From Myxococcales bacterium (GTDB taxonomy: Bacteria; Myxococcota; Polyangia; Fen-1088): DNA of 9,164 bases. The notes under the pieces are model-generated. The model saw only the letters and a program-made list of their open reading frames with translations. It was not told the DNA's origin and did not search any database. The stretch's first letter is position 1. Each line of letters opens with the position of its first letter. The stretch covers positions 1 to 9,164 of the forward strand of contig PMJE01000147.1 of assembly GCA_003157315.1 (NCBI GenBank). The letters are read 5' to 3'. Of this stretch, positions 1 through 8,800 are shown piece after piece. Both the position numbers and the translations under genes were made by a program.

Positions 1-94
1 ATAGGGATAGTTTGGGCGCGTAGGTGGGTGTGGTTTGCAGAAGACGGCGCTTGTTCCTATGCTCCGCGAACAGTGCGGGCAAGTGGAGCTGCCT

Positions 95-1663
95 CTACTG
101 GTGCGGTAGGTACCACGGATCTGCATCGTAGGTATCGACAGCCGTGCCTGAGCTGTCTTGATAGATCACCACAAAGGACAAGTCGCCGTGGGACGTGACC
201 GTCGGCTCGCCAACCCCCATAGTCGTGCCAGCCGAAACAACGAGAGTCGGGGCGTCCCAACTGTTCCAATCGCCGGGCGTATCCTGCGGGGCTCGATAAA
301 TGGCTTGCTTGAAATCGGCTGGGTTCGCAGCGCTGAAGTACAGCCACCAAACCGAGCCGTCATTATATAGGTGCGGCTGCTGGGCAGGCCCACCGAGGTT
401 CGTGATGGCTGTGTCGTTGACAGTCGTGGCTTCGGTTGGGGACGACCAGGACACGCCATTGTCGGCGCTGGTCGAGTAGAACACGTGCTTGCCGTCCGTC
501 ACTCCTTGCAGGTTCTGGCTGTCGAAAAACAATACCAGGACGCCGCCCACGAGCTCGATGTGGGGATTGTCAAACTCTGTCCCGGCGGTGTTGAGCGGCG
601 ACGGCAGGGCCATGCCTGTGGGGCTGGGGCTCAATCCGACGTTTTGCAGCAGAGCGATCTTGGGACCGCCTGGAGCGAGAGAATCGTCTGTGTACACCAC
701 CCGGTCATACCCCGTATGTGCTGTGTTCAGGTCTCCTTGAAATGCGCCCAGATCGTAGCCTGTCGCCATGTGGAGGTTGGACAGGCACCAACTAGTGAAC
801 GGGACGCTGGTGGCACTGCGCTGAGCGATGGCCACGTCGGCGTGAAGCCAGGGATTGGGCGGTGAAATGTTGGTCGGAAACACCTGTCCCGCCAGCGTGG
901 GTCCCCGTCGGTACAGGTAGAACAGAGTAGGCGATACACCGTCGAGTACGGCTTTGAGCAAGTCCATCGGAATGTAGGTTGCGTAAAGATTCAGCCCGTC
1001 GCGACTGATGTAAATGCCGTCTTCCCACGCCAGGGTGGACAGGGGTTGCGCGTAGGGCGTTGTGAACTCCCCGGGGAGCTCATTGACTGGCGCTTGCTTG
1101 GCTTTGGCGGCCGCCCAGCTGGAAGCTCCCGCCGTGGATGCCGTAATCACAGTCGGTCCCAGGCACGCCGAGCAACTCGCGGTCGCGCCTCCTTCAACTC
1201 CGGTGCAGGTCCAGATCCAGGGATCCGAGCCGCTCACTTGGGAAGGCGTCCCCGCGGCGCACAATCCACTCGTCGGCGCACTCGATTCGGCCACGCCGTA
1301 CGACAATCCGCAAACGCCGTCGACAGCGCTGGCTGGGGCCGAGCAAGTTGCCGTGGTGCCTCCGCCGCTGCCGGCGCAACTTGACATACCACCCGACGGG
1401 TAGCCGCCTCTCCCGCTGCTGCCGGTCGTCGTGCTGTTGCCGCCCGTTGCATTTCCACCTGAGTTGCTTGCACCCGCCCCACTGCTGCCGCCCGTGGCAC
1501 TGCCGTTCACTCCACCGCCGGCGAGTGCTCCGCCTTTCCCGCCGCCACCGCCTGAATTCCCCTTTTGTTCCGTGCCGCTCGACGAGCGGCACGCCACACC
1601 AAAGCTCGCAAGCAAAGTAGCTGAGAGAAGGATGGTGAACTTGCCCGAAAGACTGTGTCGCAT
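95..1663 (-). CDS. Secreted lipoprotein with Gly/Ser-rich linker, Cys module and Asp-box beta-propeller-like domain
   Basis: Predicted 522-residue lipoprotein, probably displayed on the outer membrane or cell surface; its ligand or substrate is unknown. Seen: residues 1-24 form a signal peptide (charged start MRHSLSGK, then a hydrophobic stretch) ending in GVAC, with Cys25 as the likely lipid-modified residue. Arg26 follows, so there is no Asp retention signal. Residues 29-95 are almost entirely Gly, Ser, Ala, Asn and Thr, a flexible linker common in myxobacterial lipoproteins. Residues 96-167 hold a cysteine-rich module. Residues ~195-522 look like a beta-propeller, with a good Asp-box (SADNGVSW, 399-406) and segments such as FDNPHIELVGGVLVLFFDS and WWLYFSA that resemble sialidase or GH43-like blades. 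I chose the ATG at 1663 because it places the signal peptide at the N-terminus. The frame is open upstream to 1891, but that would bury the signal peptide, and no strong ribosome binding site precedes 1663. Enzymatic activity cannot be asserted; a glycan-binding or glycosidase-like role is inference only. Confidence 0.85.
   Translation of the reverse strand: MRHSLSGKFTILLSATLLASFGVACRSSSGTEQKGNSGGGGGKGGALAGGGVNGSATGGSSGAGASNSGGNATGGNSTTTGSSGRGGYPSGGMSSCAGSGGGTTATCSAPASAVDGVCGLSYGVAESSAPTSGLCAAGTPSQVSGSDPWIWTCTGVEGGATASCSACLGPTVITASTAGASSWAAAKAKQAPVNELPGEFTTPYAQPLSTLAWEDGIYISRDGLNLYATYIPMDLLKAVLDGVSPTLFYLYRRGPTLAGQVFPTNISPPNPWLHADVAIAQRSATSVPFTSWCLSNLHMATGYDLGAFQGDLNTAHTGYDRVVYTDDSLAPGGPKIALLQNVGLSPSPTGMALPSPLNTAGTEFDNPHIELVGGVLVLFFDSQNLQGVTDGKHVFYSTSADNGVSWSSPTEATTVNDTAITNLGGPAQQPHLYNDGSVWWLYFSAANPADFKQAIYRAPQDTPGDWNSWDAPTLVVSAGTTMGVGEPTVTSHGDLSFVVIYQDSSGTAVDTYDADPWYLPHQ
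1166..1384 (-). repeat. 57-residue cysteine module in the lipoprotein: one truncated and one complete copy
   Basis: Within the lipoprotein, residues 96-109 (C-AGSGGGTTAT-C-SA) match the end of the next module, residues 153-166 (C-TGVEGGATAS-C-SA), with the same C-x10-C spacing and an offset of 57 residues. The complete copy runs from about residue 110 to 166 and carries the features DGVCG, SSAP, LCAAGT and PWIWTC. This pattern is familiar from extracellular proteins of many Gram-negative bacteria, where it often occurs in tandem; its function is not known to me. The first copy keeps only its end and fuses directly to the Gly-rich linker. The cysteines (96, 107, 118, 135, 153, 164, 167) probably form disulfides outside the cytoplasm, which is inference. 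Confidence 0.6.
1349..1579 (-). repeat. Low-complexity Gly/Ser/Asn/Thr-rich linker coding region
   Basis: Lipoprotein residues 29-105 are dominated by GG, GGS, GGN and STTT-type runs with almost no hydrophobic residues. At DNA level this is a run of GGN, GCN, AAC and AGC codons on the minus strand. It probably acts as an extended tether holding the cysteine module and propeller away from the membrane. Its far end overlaps the truncated cysteine module copy. Such tracts change length easily by slippage, so its length may differ between strains. Confidence 0.7.
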
Positions 1664-1716
1664 GGGACTGAAGCTTGGGGGGGGTGTCTGCTGTGGATAC
1701 GAAGGGTGAAGGTGCC

Positions 1717-1722
1717 ATTCTA
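1717..1722 (-). promoter_or_regulatory. Possible -10 element for the lipoprotein gene
   Basis: The minus strand reads TAGAAT here, a 5/6 match to the sigma70 -10 box, which would give a leader of roughly 45-50 nt before the ATG at 1663. I find no acceptable -35 hexamer 16-18 bp upstream, so this is a weak candidate. The rest of the 280-bp gap between tRNA and lipoprotein gene holds a 6-bp stem with 6-nt loop (1747-1764) and the 9-bp inverted repeat at 1902-1924, and nothing else I can support. Confidence 0.2.
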
Positions 1723-1901
1723 GGCTATCTTCGCCCGCTTGGCCGCTGCTGGCCCTGACCAGCAACCCGTTCGTTTCTCCAATCATCCAATCTCCCCATC
1801 TCTTTGTTCCCGCCTCCTGTCTTCTTAGAGGGCAAGAACCAAGGGGTCTGACCTTGTACGCGGGAGAAGGAGAACACCTGGGTTCCCGCAATTTCCGACC
1901 G

Positions 1902-1924
1902 TCGCCTTATCCTATATAAGGCGA
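1902..1924 (-). terminator. Perfect 9-bp inverted repeat downstream of tRNA-Leu, possible terminator hairpin
   Basis: Positions 1902-1910 (TCGCCTTAT) and 1916-1924 (ATAAGGCGA) are exact reverse complements separated by 5 nt. In the direction of tRNA transcription the hairpin begins 19 nt past the tRNA 3' end, the right place for a terminator. No T-run follows it, so it is not a classical intrinsic terminator. It could instead limit 3' processing or serve as a protein-binding palindrome upstream of the lipoprotein gene. The symmetry is certain; the function is inference. Confidence 0.4.
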
Positions 1925-1943
1925 GGTCTCAAATCTGCGGGAG

Positions 1944-2027
1944 TGCGAGGAGGGGGACTTGAACCCCCATGGCTGTTAACCGCTAGCACCTCAAGCTAGT
2001 GCGTCTACCAAGTTCCGCCATCCTCGC
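1944..2027 (-). tRNA. tRNA-Leu (anticodon GAG)
   Basis: An 84-nt class II tRNA folds completely by eye on the minus strand. The acceptor stem GCGAGGA pairs with TCCTCGC (2021-2027 with 1945-1951), and the discriminator base A is at 1944. The D-arm has a GCG/CGC stem and GG in its loop. The anticodon stem CTAGC/GCTAG encloses the loop TTGAGGT, placing anticodon GAG at 1990-1992, which reads CTC leucine codons. The long variable arm (GGTTAACAGCC region) is typical of tRNA-Leu. The T-arm GGGGG-TTCAAGT-CCCCC is perfect. The 3' CCA is not encoded (the bases after the discriminator read CTC), so it must be added by tRNA nucleotidyltransferase. Confidence 0.97.
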
Positions 2028-2046
2028 GGGAAGGCCAGAGTGGCAG

Positions 2047-2075
2047 CTTATAGTAAGGCCCAGGGTCGGTGTCAA
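2047..2075 (-). promoter_or_regulatory. Sigma70-type promoter of tRNA-Leu
   Basis: On the minus strand TTGACA (2075-2070, 6/6 to the -35 consensus) is followed by exactly 17 bp and then TATAAG (2052-2047, 5/6 to the -10 consensus). Transcription would start near 2040, giving a short leader of about 13 nt before the mature tRNA 5' end at 2027. The whole promoter sits in the 66-bp gap after the stop codon of the large TPR gene, so the tRNA does not depend on readthrough from it. Unusually strong for a GC-rich genome, as expected for a tRNA gene. Confidence 0.85.
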
Positions 2076-2093
2076 TTCAATGCCAGTATGGGG

Positions 2094-2879
2094 TTACGCC
2101 GCCGGACGCCCCAGGCCGAGCAGATCGCGCGCATCAAGATACGCGTCGCTGACGGCAAAGCGAAGCAGATCGCGCAACGGGCCGGGCCGGCCGGCGTGGT
2201 CGCGCAGGGTTTCTGCATCCGGCGCGTCTGCGACTCCCGGGATCGATTCGCGCCCAACCATGCGGACCGCCGTGCTGGCGACACCGCACATGAGCAACCC
2301 AGCGCGGTTGCCTGCTTCGCGCGCCCCTTCCCGCCAACGCATCGGATCGAGGGCCACCTCGGCGTGCTCTTGAAACAGCTCGCCCACCCGCTTGGCGATC
2401 TTGTAGGGCAGCGCCTTCTTCAACTTGGCTGCCTGCTCCGCCGCGGCGTCCTCGCTGCCGGCACGGAAACGCGCATGCTTGGGGTGGAAGGCCTTGAGCA
2501 CGCCCATGAACAAGGTGTCGAACTCCGGTGCCGGCAACGTCGCAGCCAGCAGATACTCGGGCCGGCTGAGCTCGAGGGCGCGGCCGATACGGAAACGCAG
2601 CTCGCCGACTGCGGCTTCGCCGGCCAAGCGCGGACCCACCACGATCGCCGGCGGTGCCACGCCAACCAGGCTCATCCCATCGAAGTCCGCGTCCGGCCGC
2701 AGGTAGAGACTGGTGCGCCGGTTGCCCAGGGCCTTGCCTGCCTGCCCCCAGATCTGGGCTATGGCCAGGTCCGCCACCGTCGACACCTTGTCCTTGGCGG
2801 TAACGCCGAAGCTGTCCAGGTTGGCCTGCGAAAGTCCGGGCGCCCCTTCCCACACGGCCGCTAGCACCTCGGCCATGAA
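2094..2879 (-). other. C-terminal domain: probable catalytically dead M48-type peptidase fold
   Basis: Residues ~2095-2355 are not TPR. Two blocks resemble the M48 family. Block 1 (2151-2206) has SLYLRP, then a strand PPAIVVGPRLA, then GELRFRIGRALELSRPEYLL, where active members typically have a strand followed by ELRFVLGHELGHIKSGH. Block 2 (2275-2300) has REAGNRAGLLMCG where active members have ExSADRAGLLxCx. Aligned this way, the HExxH residues become Arg2194, Ala2195 and Leu2198, and the downstream glutamate ligand aligns with Arg2281. The resemblance is from my memory of the family, not a search. If correct, the domain keeps the fold but cannot bind catalytic zinc. Confidence 0.6.
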
Positions 2880-5800
2880 ATGCACGTCGGGCAGCGGATT
2901 CAGATACTTGCCGCGCCCTCCGTCCTCCAGAGTTCCCGCATAGGGATCGTCGGGCTTGCGTTCGGGCGCCGGGTTCTGCGCCAAGAAGTCCCTATCATCG
3001 TCGGTCGCCAAGCGCAGCACGTCCAACACCTCGAGCAGGGAACGCGCCCGATCGACATGCCCGAGACGGATGTGATCCGCCGCCAGAGCGTGCAAGGATT
3101 CCTCACGTGCCGGATCGAAGACCAGAATGGCCTTGTGGTTCTCGATGGCCATCTCTCGGTGCTCGGGACGGGCACCATAGATCTCGGCCAGAGCTAGGCG
3201 TGCCTCCACCCGATTGGGGTCGGCTGTGATCGCTGCCTGCAAGGCGCCCACCGCGGCTGCCGGATCGGTAGGTACCAGCAGAGCACCCAGCTTCGCCCAT
3301 AGCTCGGCACGCCGGCGCGCCAGCTCCGCGTCCGCCGCCGGCTCGGCCAGTTGGGGCAAGACTCGTTTCAGGGTTTCGCCCACATCAGCCCCGCGGCCGG
3401 CTCGCTCATACGCCTCGCACAGGGTCCACAGGGCAGTCTCGTCTGTGGCATCGTCGGTGAGCACCTGCTCAAGCAAGTCCGCCGCCCTGTCGAAGTTGCC
3501 TTGCTCCATCTCGAACCCGGCGATTTCGCGTCGGCGCGCGGCTCGCTCCTTGGGCTCAACCACTATGTCGGCGATCCGGCGCGCAGTTTCGATGGCAGCA
3601 CGCAGGGCACCCTCTGACCGCTGGGTAGCCATCGTCTTCTCCAGCAGGGGCACCTGGTCTGGGCTGTCGCCCTCAACCCGGGCAACCGCTTCTTCGTAGG
3701 CTTCGCGGGCTGCCCCGGTATTGCCCAGGGCCAGGTGTAGATCGCCGATCTGCTCGTACAGCCTGCACTGCTCGACCGGATCGCCACAGGACTCGGCCAC
3801 CTGGCGCAGCGATCGCGCCGCTTCCAGCTTGTCTCCCCGTTCAATCGCCAGATCGGCCAGCGCGCGCAGCGTCTGCGGATGGCTGGGAGAAAGGCGCACG
3901 GCCGCCGCGTGCAGAGCCGCCGCGCGCTCAGGCCGTTTCTGTCGCAGCTCAGCCATCGCCCCGTGGGCCAGGGCCAGCGCCACTTCCTCAGGGTAGTTGG
4001 GCGCTGCTGCGTGATCCGCGATCCCCTCGAAATGGGTGGCCGCATCCCGCCAGCGTCGCGCCTGAAAGCGATTTTCGCCGAGTGCAATGCGCAGCATGAG
4101 TTGCCCGGGCAGAGCCTTGTCCGCCTCCACCAGTTGCCGGTAGCCTTCGTCAAGGCGCCCCAGCTTCTCGTAGACCTCGCCCAGCCGGTGATAGAGCTTG
4201 GCGGTCTGCTCGGGCTGGCCGCGCATGCGCCGAAGCGCCTCGTTCAATCTGCGCTCTGCCCGATCCCACTGCTCTTCGCGGTACAGGATGTCGGCCATGG
4301 TGACCACGGCGGGCAGATGATTGGGGTCAAGATCCAGCGCCTCGTCGAGCCGGCGTTCGGCCTCGGCAAGACCGTCGGTTTTCTCACATAACGCGCGGGC
4401 GAGATTGGTCAGCACCGCGGCTTTGGCTGAAGGCGAGTCGCACAGGCTGAGCTGGCGCTCGTACAGTTCCTTGGCCTCGTCGATGCGGCCCTCGCCTGCC
4501 AACATGGCAGCCAGCGCTGCCAGCACCTCGGGATTCGAAGGATGGAGGTTGACCGCTTTTTCGAAGCAAGCCCGCGCCTTGGCCGCCTGGCCGATCTGAT
4601 CGCGGAAAACCGCGCCCGCCTCCAGCAAGGCGGCCGCCTGTTCGGGCTGGCCCGCCAGCGCATCAGCCCGGCGCAAAAGCGCGGCCGCGTAGGCCTGGAA
4701 ATCGTTGCGCTTGAGGTAGAAGCGCGCCAGTGCGGCGAGCACCGCCGGATCCTCTGGCTGCAGCGCCAGTGCCGCCTCGATGGCTTGCTGGGCTCCCTTG
4801 GGGTCCGAGAGGTCATCGGACTTGAGCTGAGCCATCTCGAGGTCAAGGGCGGCAATCAATTTGGGATCGTTGCCAGCCTTGCTCAGCACCTCGATGCGCT
4901 GCTCGAGGATACGCAGGGCCTCATGCGCCAGGCCCGCACTGCGCAGATTGCGCAACAGCGCGGCCGCGGTCCGCTCGTCGGAAAGCGCATCGGCGCCCAG
5001 GCTGCGCAGACAAGCCGCCGCGGCCTCCGGGTTGCCCAACTTCTCTTCCAGAATGCGCGCGCGCCTCCACACCAGTTCGTTCTTCTCCGTCCCCTCCGAG
5101 ATCTCCGAGCGTCGGCGCAGCACCTCGACCAGGGCTTCGAAGCGCCCCAATGCCTGCTGCAAACGGTCCAGCGCTGCCAGCGCCTCGGCGTCCCGTGGCG
5201 CTCGTCTCAGGATGTCTTCGTACATGTCCACTGCCCGCGCGGGCAGCGACAGCTCACGTTCGTATATCTCGGCCAAGCGCCAGCGCGCCTCGCGCGCGTC
5301 TTCTCCCTCTCCGGTCAATTCCAACTCGCGCTGCAGCGCTGCCGCTGCCTTTTGCGCCATACCCACCCGACCGTAGAGCCGCGCCAGCGCCGCGTAGCCG
5401 GCGCGCGCCTCGATGGCCAGCGCCGGGCTGCGTGGGTCACCCGCCGCCAGTCCACGCTCCTCCTCGTCGGTGCTCGCCACGAACCGTTCGAGCGTGTCCA
5501 CCGCTTCGTAGGGCCGTTCTAGCCGTTTTTCGTAGAGCTCGGCCAGTTCGAAGGCGCGGCTGCGCGCCTCGGCGCCTTCCAGGCGTCCACCCGGCACCGT
5601 GATGCGACGTTCTAGTACCTGGGCCAACTCGGCCCAGCTCTCTCGAGTTCGGTGCATCTGCTCAAGCCGATCGAGCGCAACGGGATTGTCGGTCTCCAGC
5701 ACGATGACGCTGCGGTAGCGCTCTTCAGCCAAAGCGACCTGTCCCAGCTCTTCGCGAATCTGTCCAACCCGCAGGTGCAGCGCGATCGCCTCTGGGCGGG

Positions 5801-8800
5801 CCGCCCGCTCTGCCGCACGCAGGTAGATATCGCAGACGTGATCCCATCCGTCCCCCTCGCGCGCTAAGCGCTCCATCTCGCCGCGCACTGACTCGTCCGA
5901 GGTCTGCAGGACGAAAGCCCGCTCCAGCGTCGCCAACGCCAGGTCATTGTTGTGGGCGCCCCGCTCCCAAATCTCGGCTTGTTTCTTCAAGTAGCGATGT
6001 CGGCTAATCAGATCGGCTGGCAACAACTCGTAGGCCTGCACCCATTCCTGCCAGGGCGTCTCGAACCTGGCCACGGCTGCTGAGCCGCTCGCGGCGGGCG
6101 GCTCGGGCAGGTCCGCCTGGTCAACGATATCCAACTCGCCAATATCGATCTCACCCGTCACCTCGTCGAATTCCAGCGCCGGGACGGCCGCCCCTACCAA
6201 CACGGGCGAAGGGGTCAACAGGTCAACATCGGCGCTCTCGACCTCGGGCGCGGCCGCCTCGGGTTCCGCGTGCAGGGCCGCGGAAGCCTCCGCTTGTGCC
6301 GCTTCCTCATAGCGGCCAATCAGAAAGGCCAGCCGCCACAAGTTGGCCGCAATGTCTTCGTCCTCTGGTGCCAGCCGGAAGGCATTCAGGTAGGCGCGGA
6401 AGGCGCGCACCCGATCCTTGACCTTGTCTTCGACCAAGGCGGCTGCCCGCCGTACCACACTCACCTTCTCCGCCGTGGTGGCGGCCAGCGTGAAGGCTTG
6501 CCCCTCGACCGCCAGCGCATCCTCCCAGCGCCCGGTGACCTCAGCCAGACGCAAGATTTCCAGCCGAGCGGACTCGTTGCCGGGAGAAACCGCGAACGCG
6601 CGCAACAACTCGTCAAGCGCACCCGAGGGATCGCCCATCTCGGTTTCGCGCACGCCTGCGCGCAGGCAGAGCAGGGAAAAACGCTCCTGGGGCGCGGGAC
6701 GGCCGCGCGCCACTTGCGCGTAGACATCGAGCAGCCCTTGCCAGTCCTTGGTTGTCCGCGCTAGCCGTTCCAGCTCGGGAAGCAGGATCTCCGCCGCCGG
6801 ATCGTGGGACAGCGCCTCGCGCAGCACGGTGAAGGCGCGCGCCGGTTGCTGCAGCCGGCTCTCGCACAACCCGGCCACCTTCATCGCCACCTGTACCTGC
6901 GCGAGCGGATCAGGCGAGCGGGCACCCTCGCCCGCGTAGACCTTGATGAGGTCCTCCCACAACCCGTGGGCCTCGGCGGTCGCCTCCAAGCGGCCCAACG
7001 TCTCCTCGTCGGGCTTCTCCACGTAGGCGCGCCGGAAGAGCTCGAAGGCCCGGCGTGGCTCGCCGAGCATGGTTTCGGCCGCCCCAGCCATCTCGAAGAG
7101 CAGCCGGCGCCGTTGCGTGGCGTCCTCGGTCTTGCGCAGAACCTTCTCCGCGGTGGCGATGAACGCCTCGCCATCCTTGGTTTCGGCGTAAAGCGACGCC
7201 AGAGCGGCCAGGGCATCCGACTGCTCAGGCTCGATCTCGACCACTCGTTCGAAGGCGCCAATCGCCTTCTTGGCGTCCTGCAAGCGGTCGCGGTACAGGC
7301 ATCCGATCTCCAGCGCCCGCTCGACTCGCTCTTTGGGATCGGTGGCGAAGCTGAGCTGCCGTTCCGCCACGCTCGCCACGCGCGGCCAATCGTTGCCAGC
7401 CTCGGCCACTCGACGCAGGGCCTGGTGTGCCTCCACGCTCGTGGGATCGAGATCGCTGATGATGTGCTCCAGCGCGCGGATCGCCTCGGCCGAATCGTTC
7501 AGCTTCTCGACCAGCAGGTTGGCGCGCTGGAGCGCCAGGGGAACCGCCTCGGCGGGATTGCTCAGCAGTGCAATACGCCGGGCCAGCAGGTCAGCCAACC
7601 CACTCCAGTCAGACTGCGCCGACGCGATGGCGGACAGCGCCTCCAATCCCTCGCGATCGGTGGGCAGGATCTTGAGCAGGTCCTGCCACGCTTGTTGCGC
7701 GCGCGGAATCTGCTTGAGTCCATCACTGGCGAGGCGAGCTAGCCGCCGCAGCAACTCCGCCTGGGCCGACGGATCGGTGGCCAGAGCAGTGATCTGCATG
7801 TCCAGGGTGCGCGCCAGTTCATCGAGCCGCCCGGTCTTTTCGTAGCCGACCAGCAGCGCCTGCAGGGCCTGCTGGTCCCCGGGAACATGCTTCAGCACAT
7901 TCTCCCAGTACGGGATGGCCCGGTCGAAGTCGTCGAGCTGGTTCTGCAAGACATCAGCAATCCGACGGACCAGACCCAGCTTCTCCTCCCCAGCCGCAGC
8001 GTAGCGGAGGTGGTACTCCAGCAGCTTGATCAGCTTGGGCTTGTCGTTCGTCTGCTCGAAGATGGCTTCCAGGCGCACAAGTGCGTCCCGGTCGCCAGGT
8101 AGGAGCTTGAGAATCTGCGCCGCAGCCCACGAGGCGGACGCCAGATCGGTCAACCGCTCCCCGTAAAGCCCGAGCAACCGTCGCAGCAGATTGATTCTTT
8201 CCGCGTCGACGGTGGCCAGCTCGACCTGGCTGCGCAGGAGGGTGGCAAGCTCAGCCCACTGCTCAGATCGCTCGTACGCGTCCACCACCGCGCGTAGCGC
8301 GACCACGTCCTTGGGATCGAGCGTGAGGACTTCGCGGTAGGCCGCCGCGGCGCGATCGGGCGCGTCGAGCTTGTCAAGGTACAGCCGGGCCAAGCGACGC
8401 AGAATCTCCGCCCGGGCGCTGGGCTCGCTGGCGGCCGCTTCCTCGACCAGCACCTTGGCCATCTCCTCCCAGCGGCCGGCCTTCTGCAGGATGCGCTTGC
8501 AAGCCTCGCGCGCTCGCTGGTAACTGGGGTCCAGCTCGGCCATCTGCCGCCACACCGCCAGGGCGCGATCGACGTCGCCCAGCTTGGTCTCGGCGATGAC
8601 CGCCACCTCTTCCCAGCGAGGCAAGAGATCGGAAACCGCGGCGCCGGTCGAGCGCTCGTGGTTGAGCGCGAATTCCAGCACATCGGCCAGTTCGCGCCAG
8701 GCACCGCGCTGGCGAAAATGCTCGGCATAGGCGTGCAGCGCTTCGGGGTCACTTGGCCTGGCTTGCAGTATGGCGTGCAGATACACCGCAGCCTGCTCGC

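Noticed and set aside
64..78. 4-bp stem downstream of the lipoprotein stop as a terminator
   Set aside because: Too short, with a 7-nt loop and no T-tract.
371..865. Open frame of 164 codons on the plus strand
   Set aside because: Opposite the propeller-like part of the lipoprotein, which has coherent domain features on the minus strand; no supporting motif in this frame.
1747..1764. 6-bp stem with 6-nt loop in the tRNA-lipoprotein gap
   Set aside because: Short GC-rich stems of this size are expected by chance, and it sits at no telling position.
1725..1799. 24-codon minus-strand ORF in the lipoprotein leader
   Set aside because: An AGGAGG lies 13 nt before its ATG, too far for efficient initiation, and the peptide has no recognisable property; kept only as a note under the start-site question.
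1944..2027. tRNA-Leu as an occupied integration site within this window
   Set aside because: No second copy of the tRNA 3' end, no integrase and no mobile-element gene is visible here.
2040..2864. Open frame of 274 codons on the plus strand opposite the TPR gene C-terminus
   Set aside because: Antisense shadow of a GC-rich coding region; the translation is rich in Arg, Gly and His without domains, and the minus strand clearly encodes the protein.
2094..2879. Active metalloprotease at the C-terminus of the TPR protein
   Set aside because: No HExxH is present anywhere in the domain and the aligned ligand positions are Arg, Ala and Leu.
4542..5522. Open frame of 326 codons on the plus strand
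   Set aside because: Lies fully opposite regular TPR units; composition (Arg, Gln, Leu, His) is typical of antisense frames.
6804..7742. Open frame of 312 codons on the plus strand
   Set aside because: Same reason: antisense to the TPR array, with its apparent repeats mirroring the TPR repeats.
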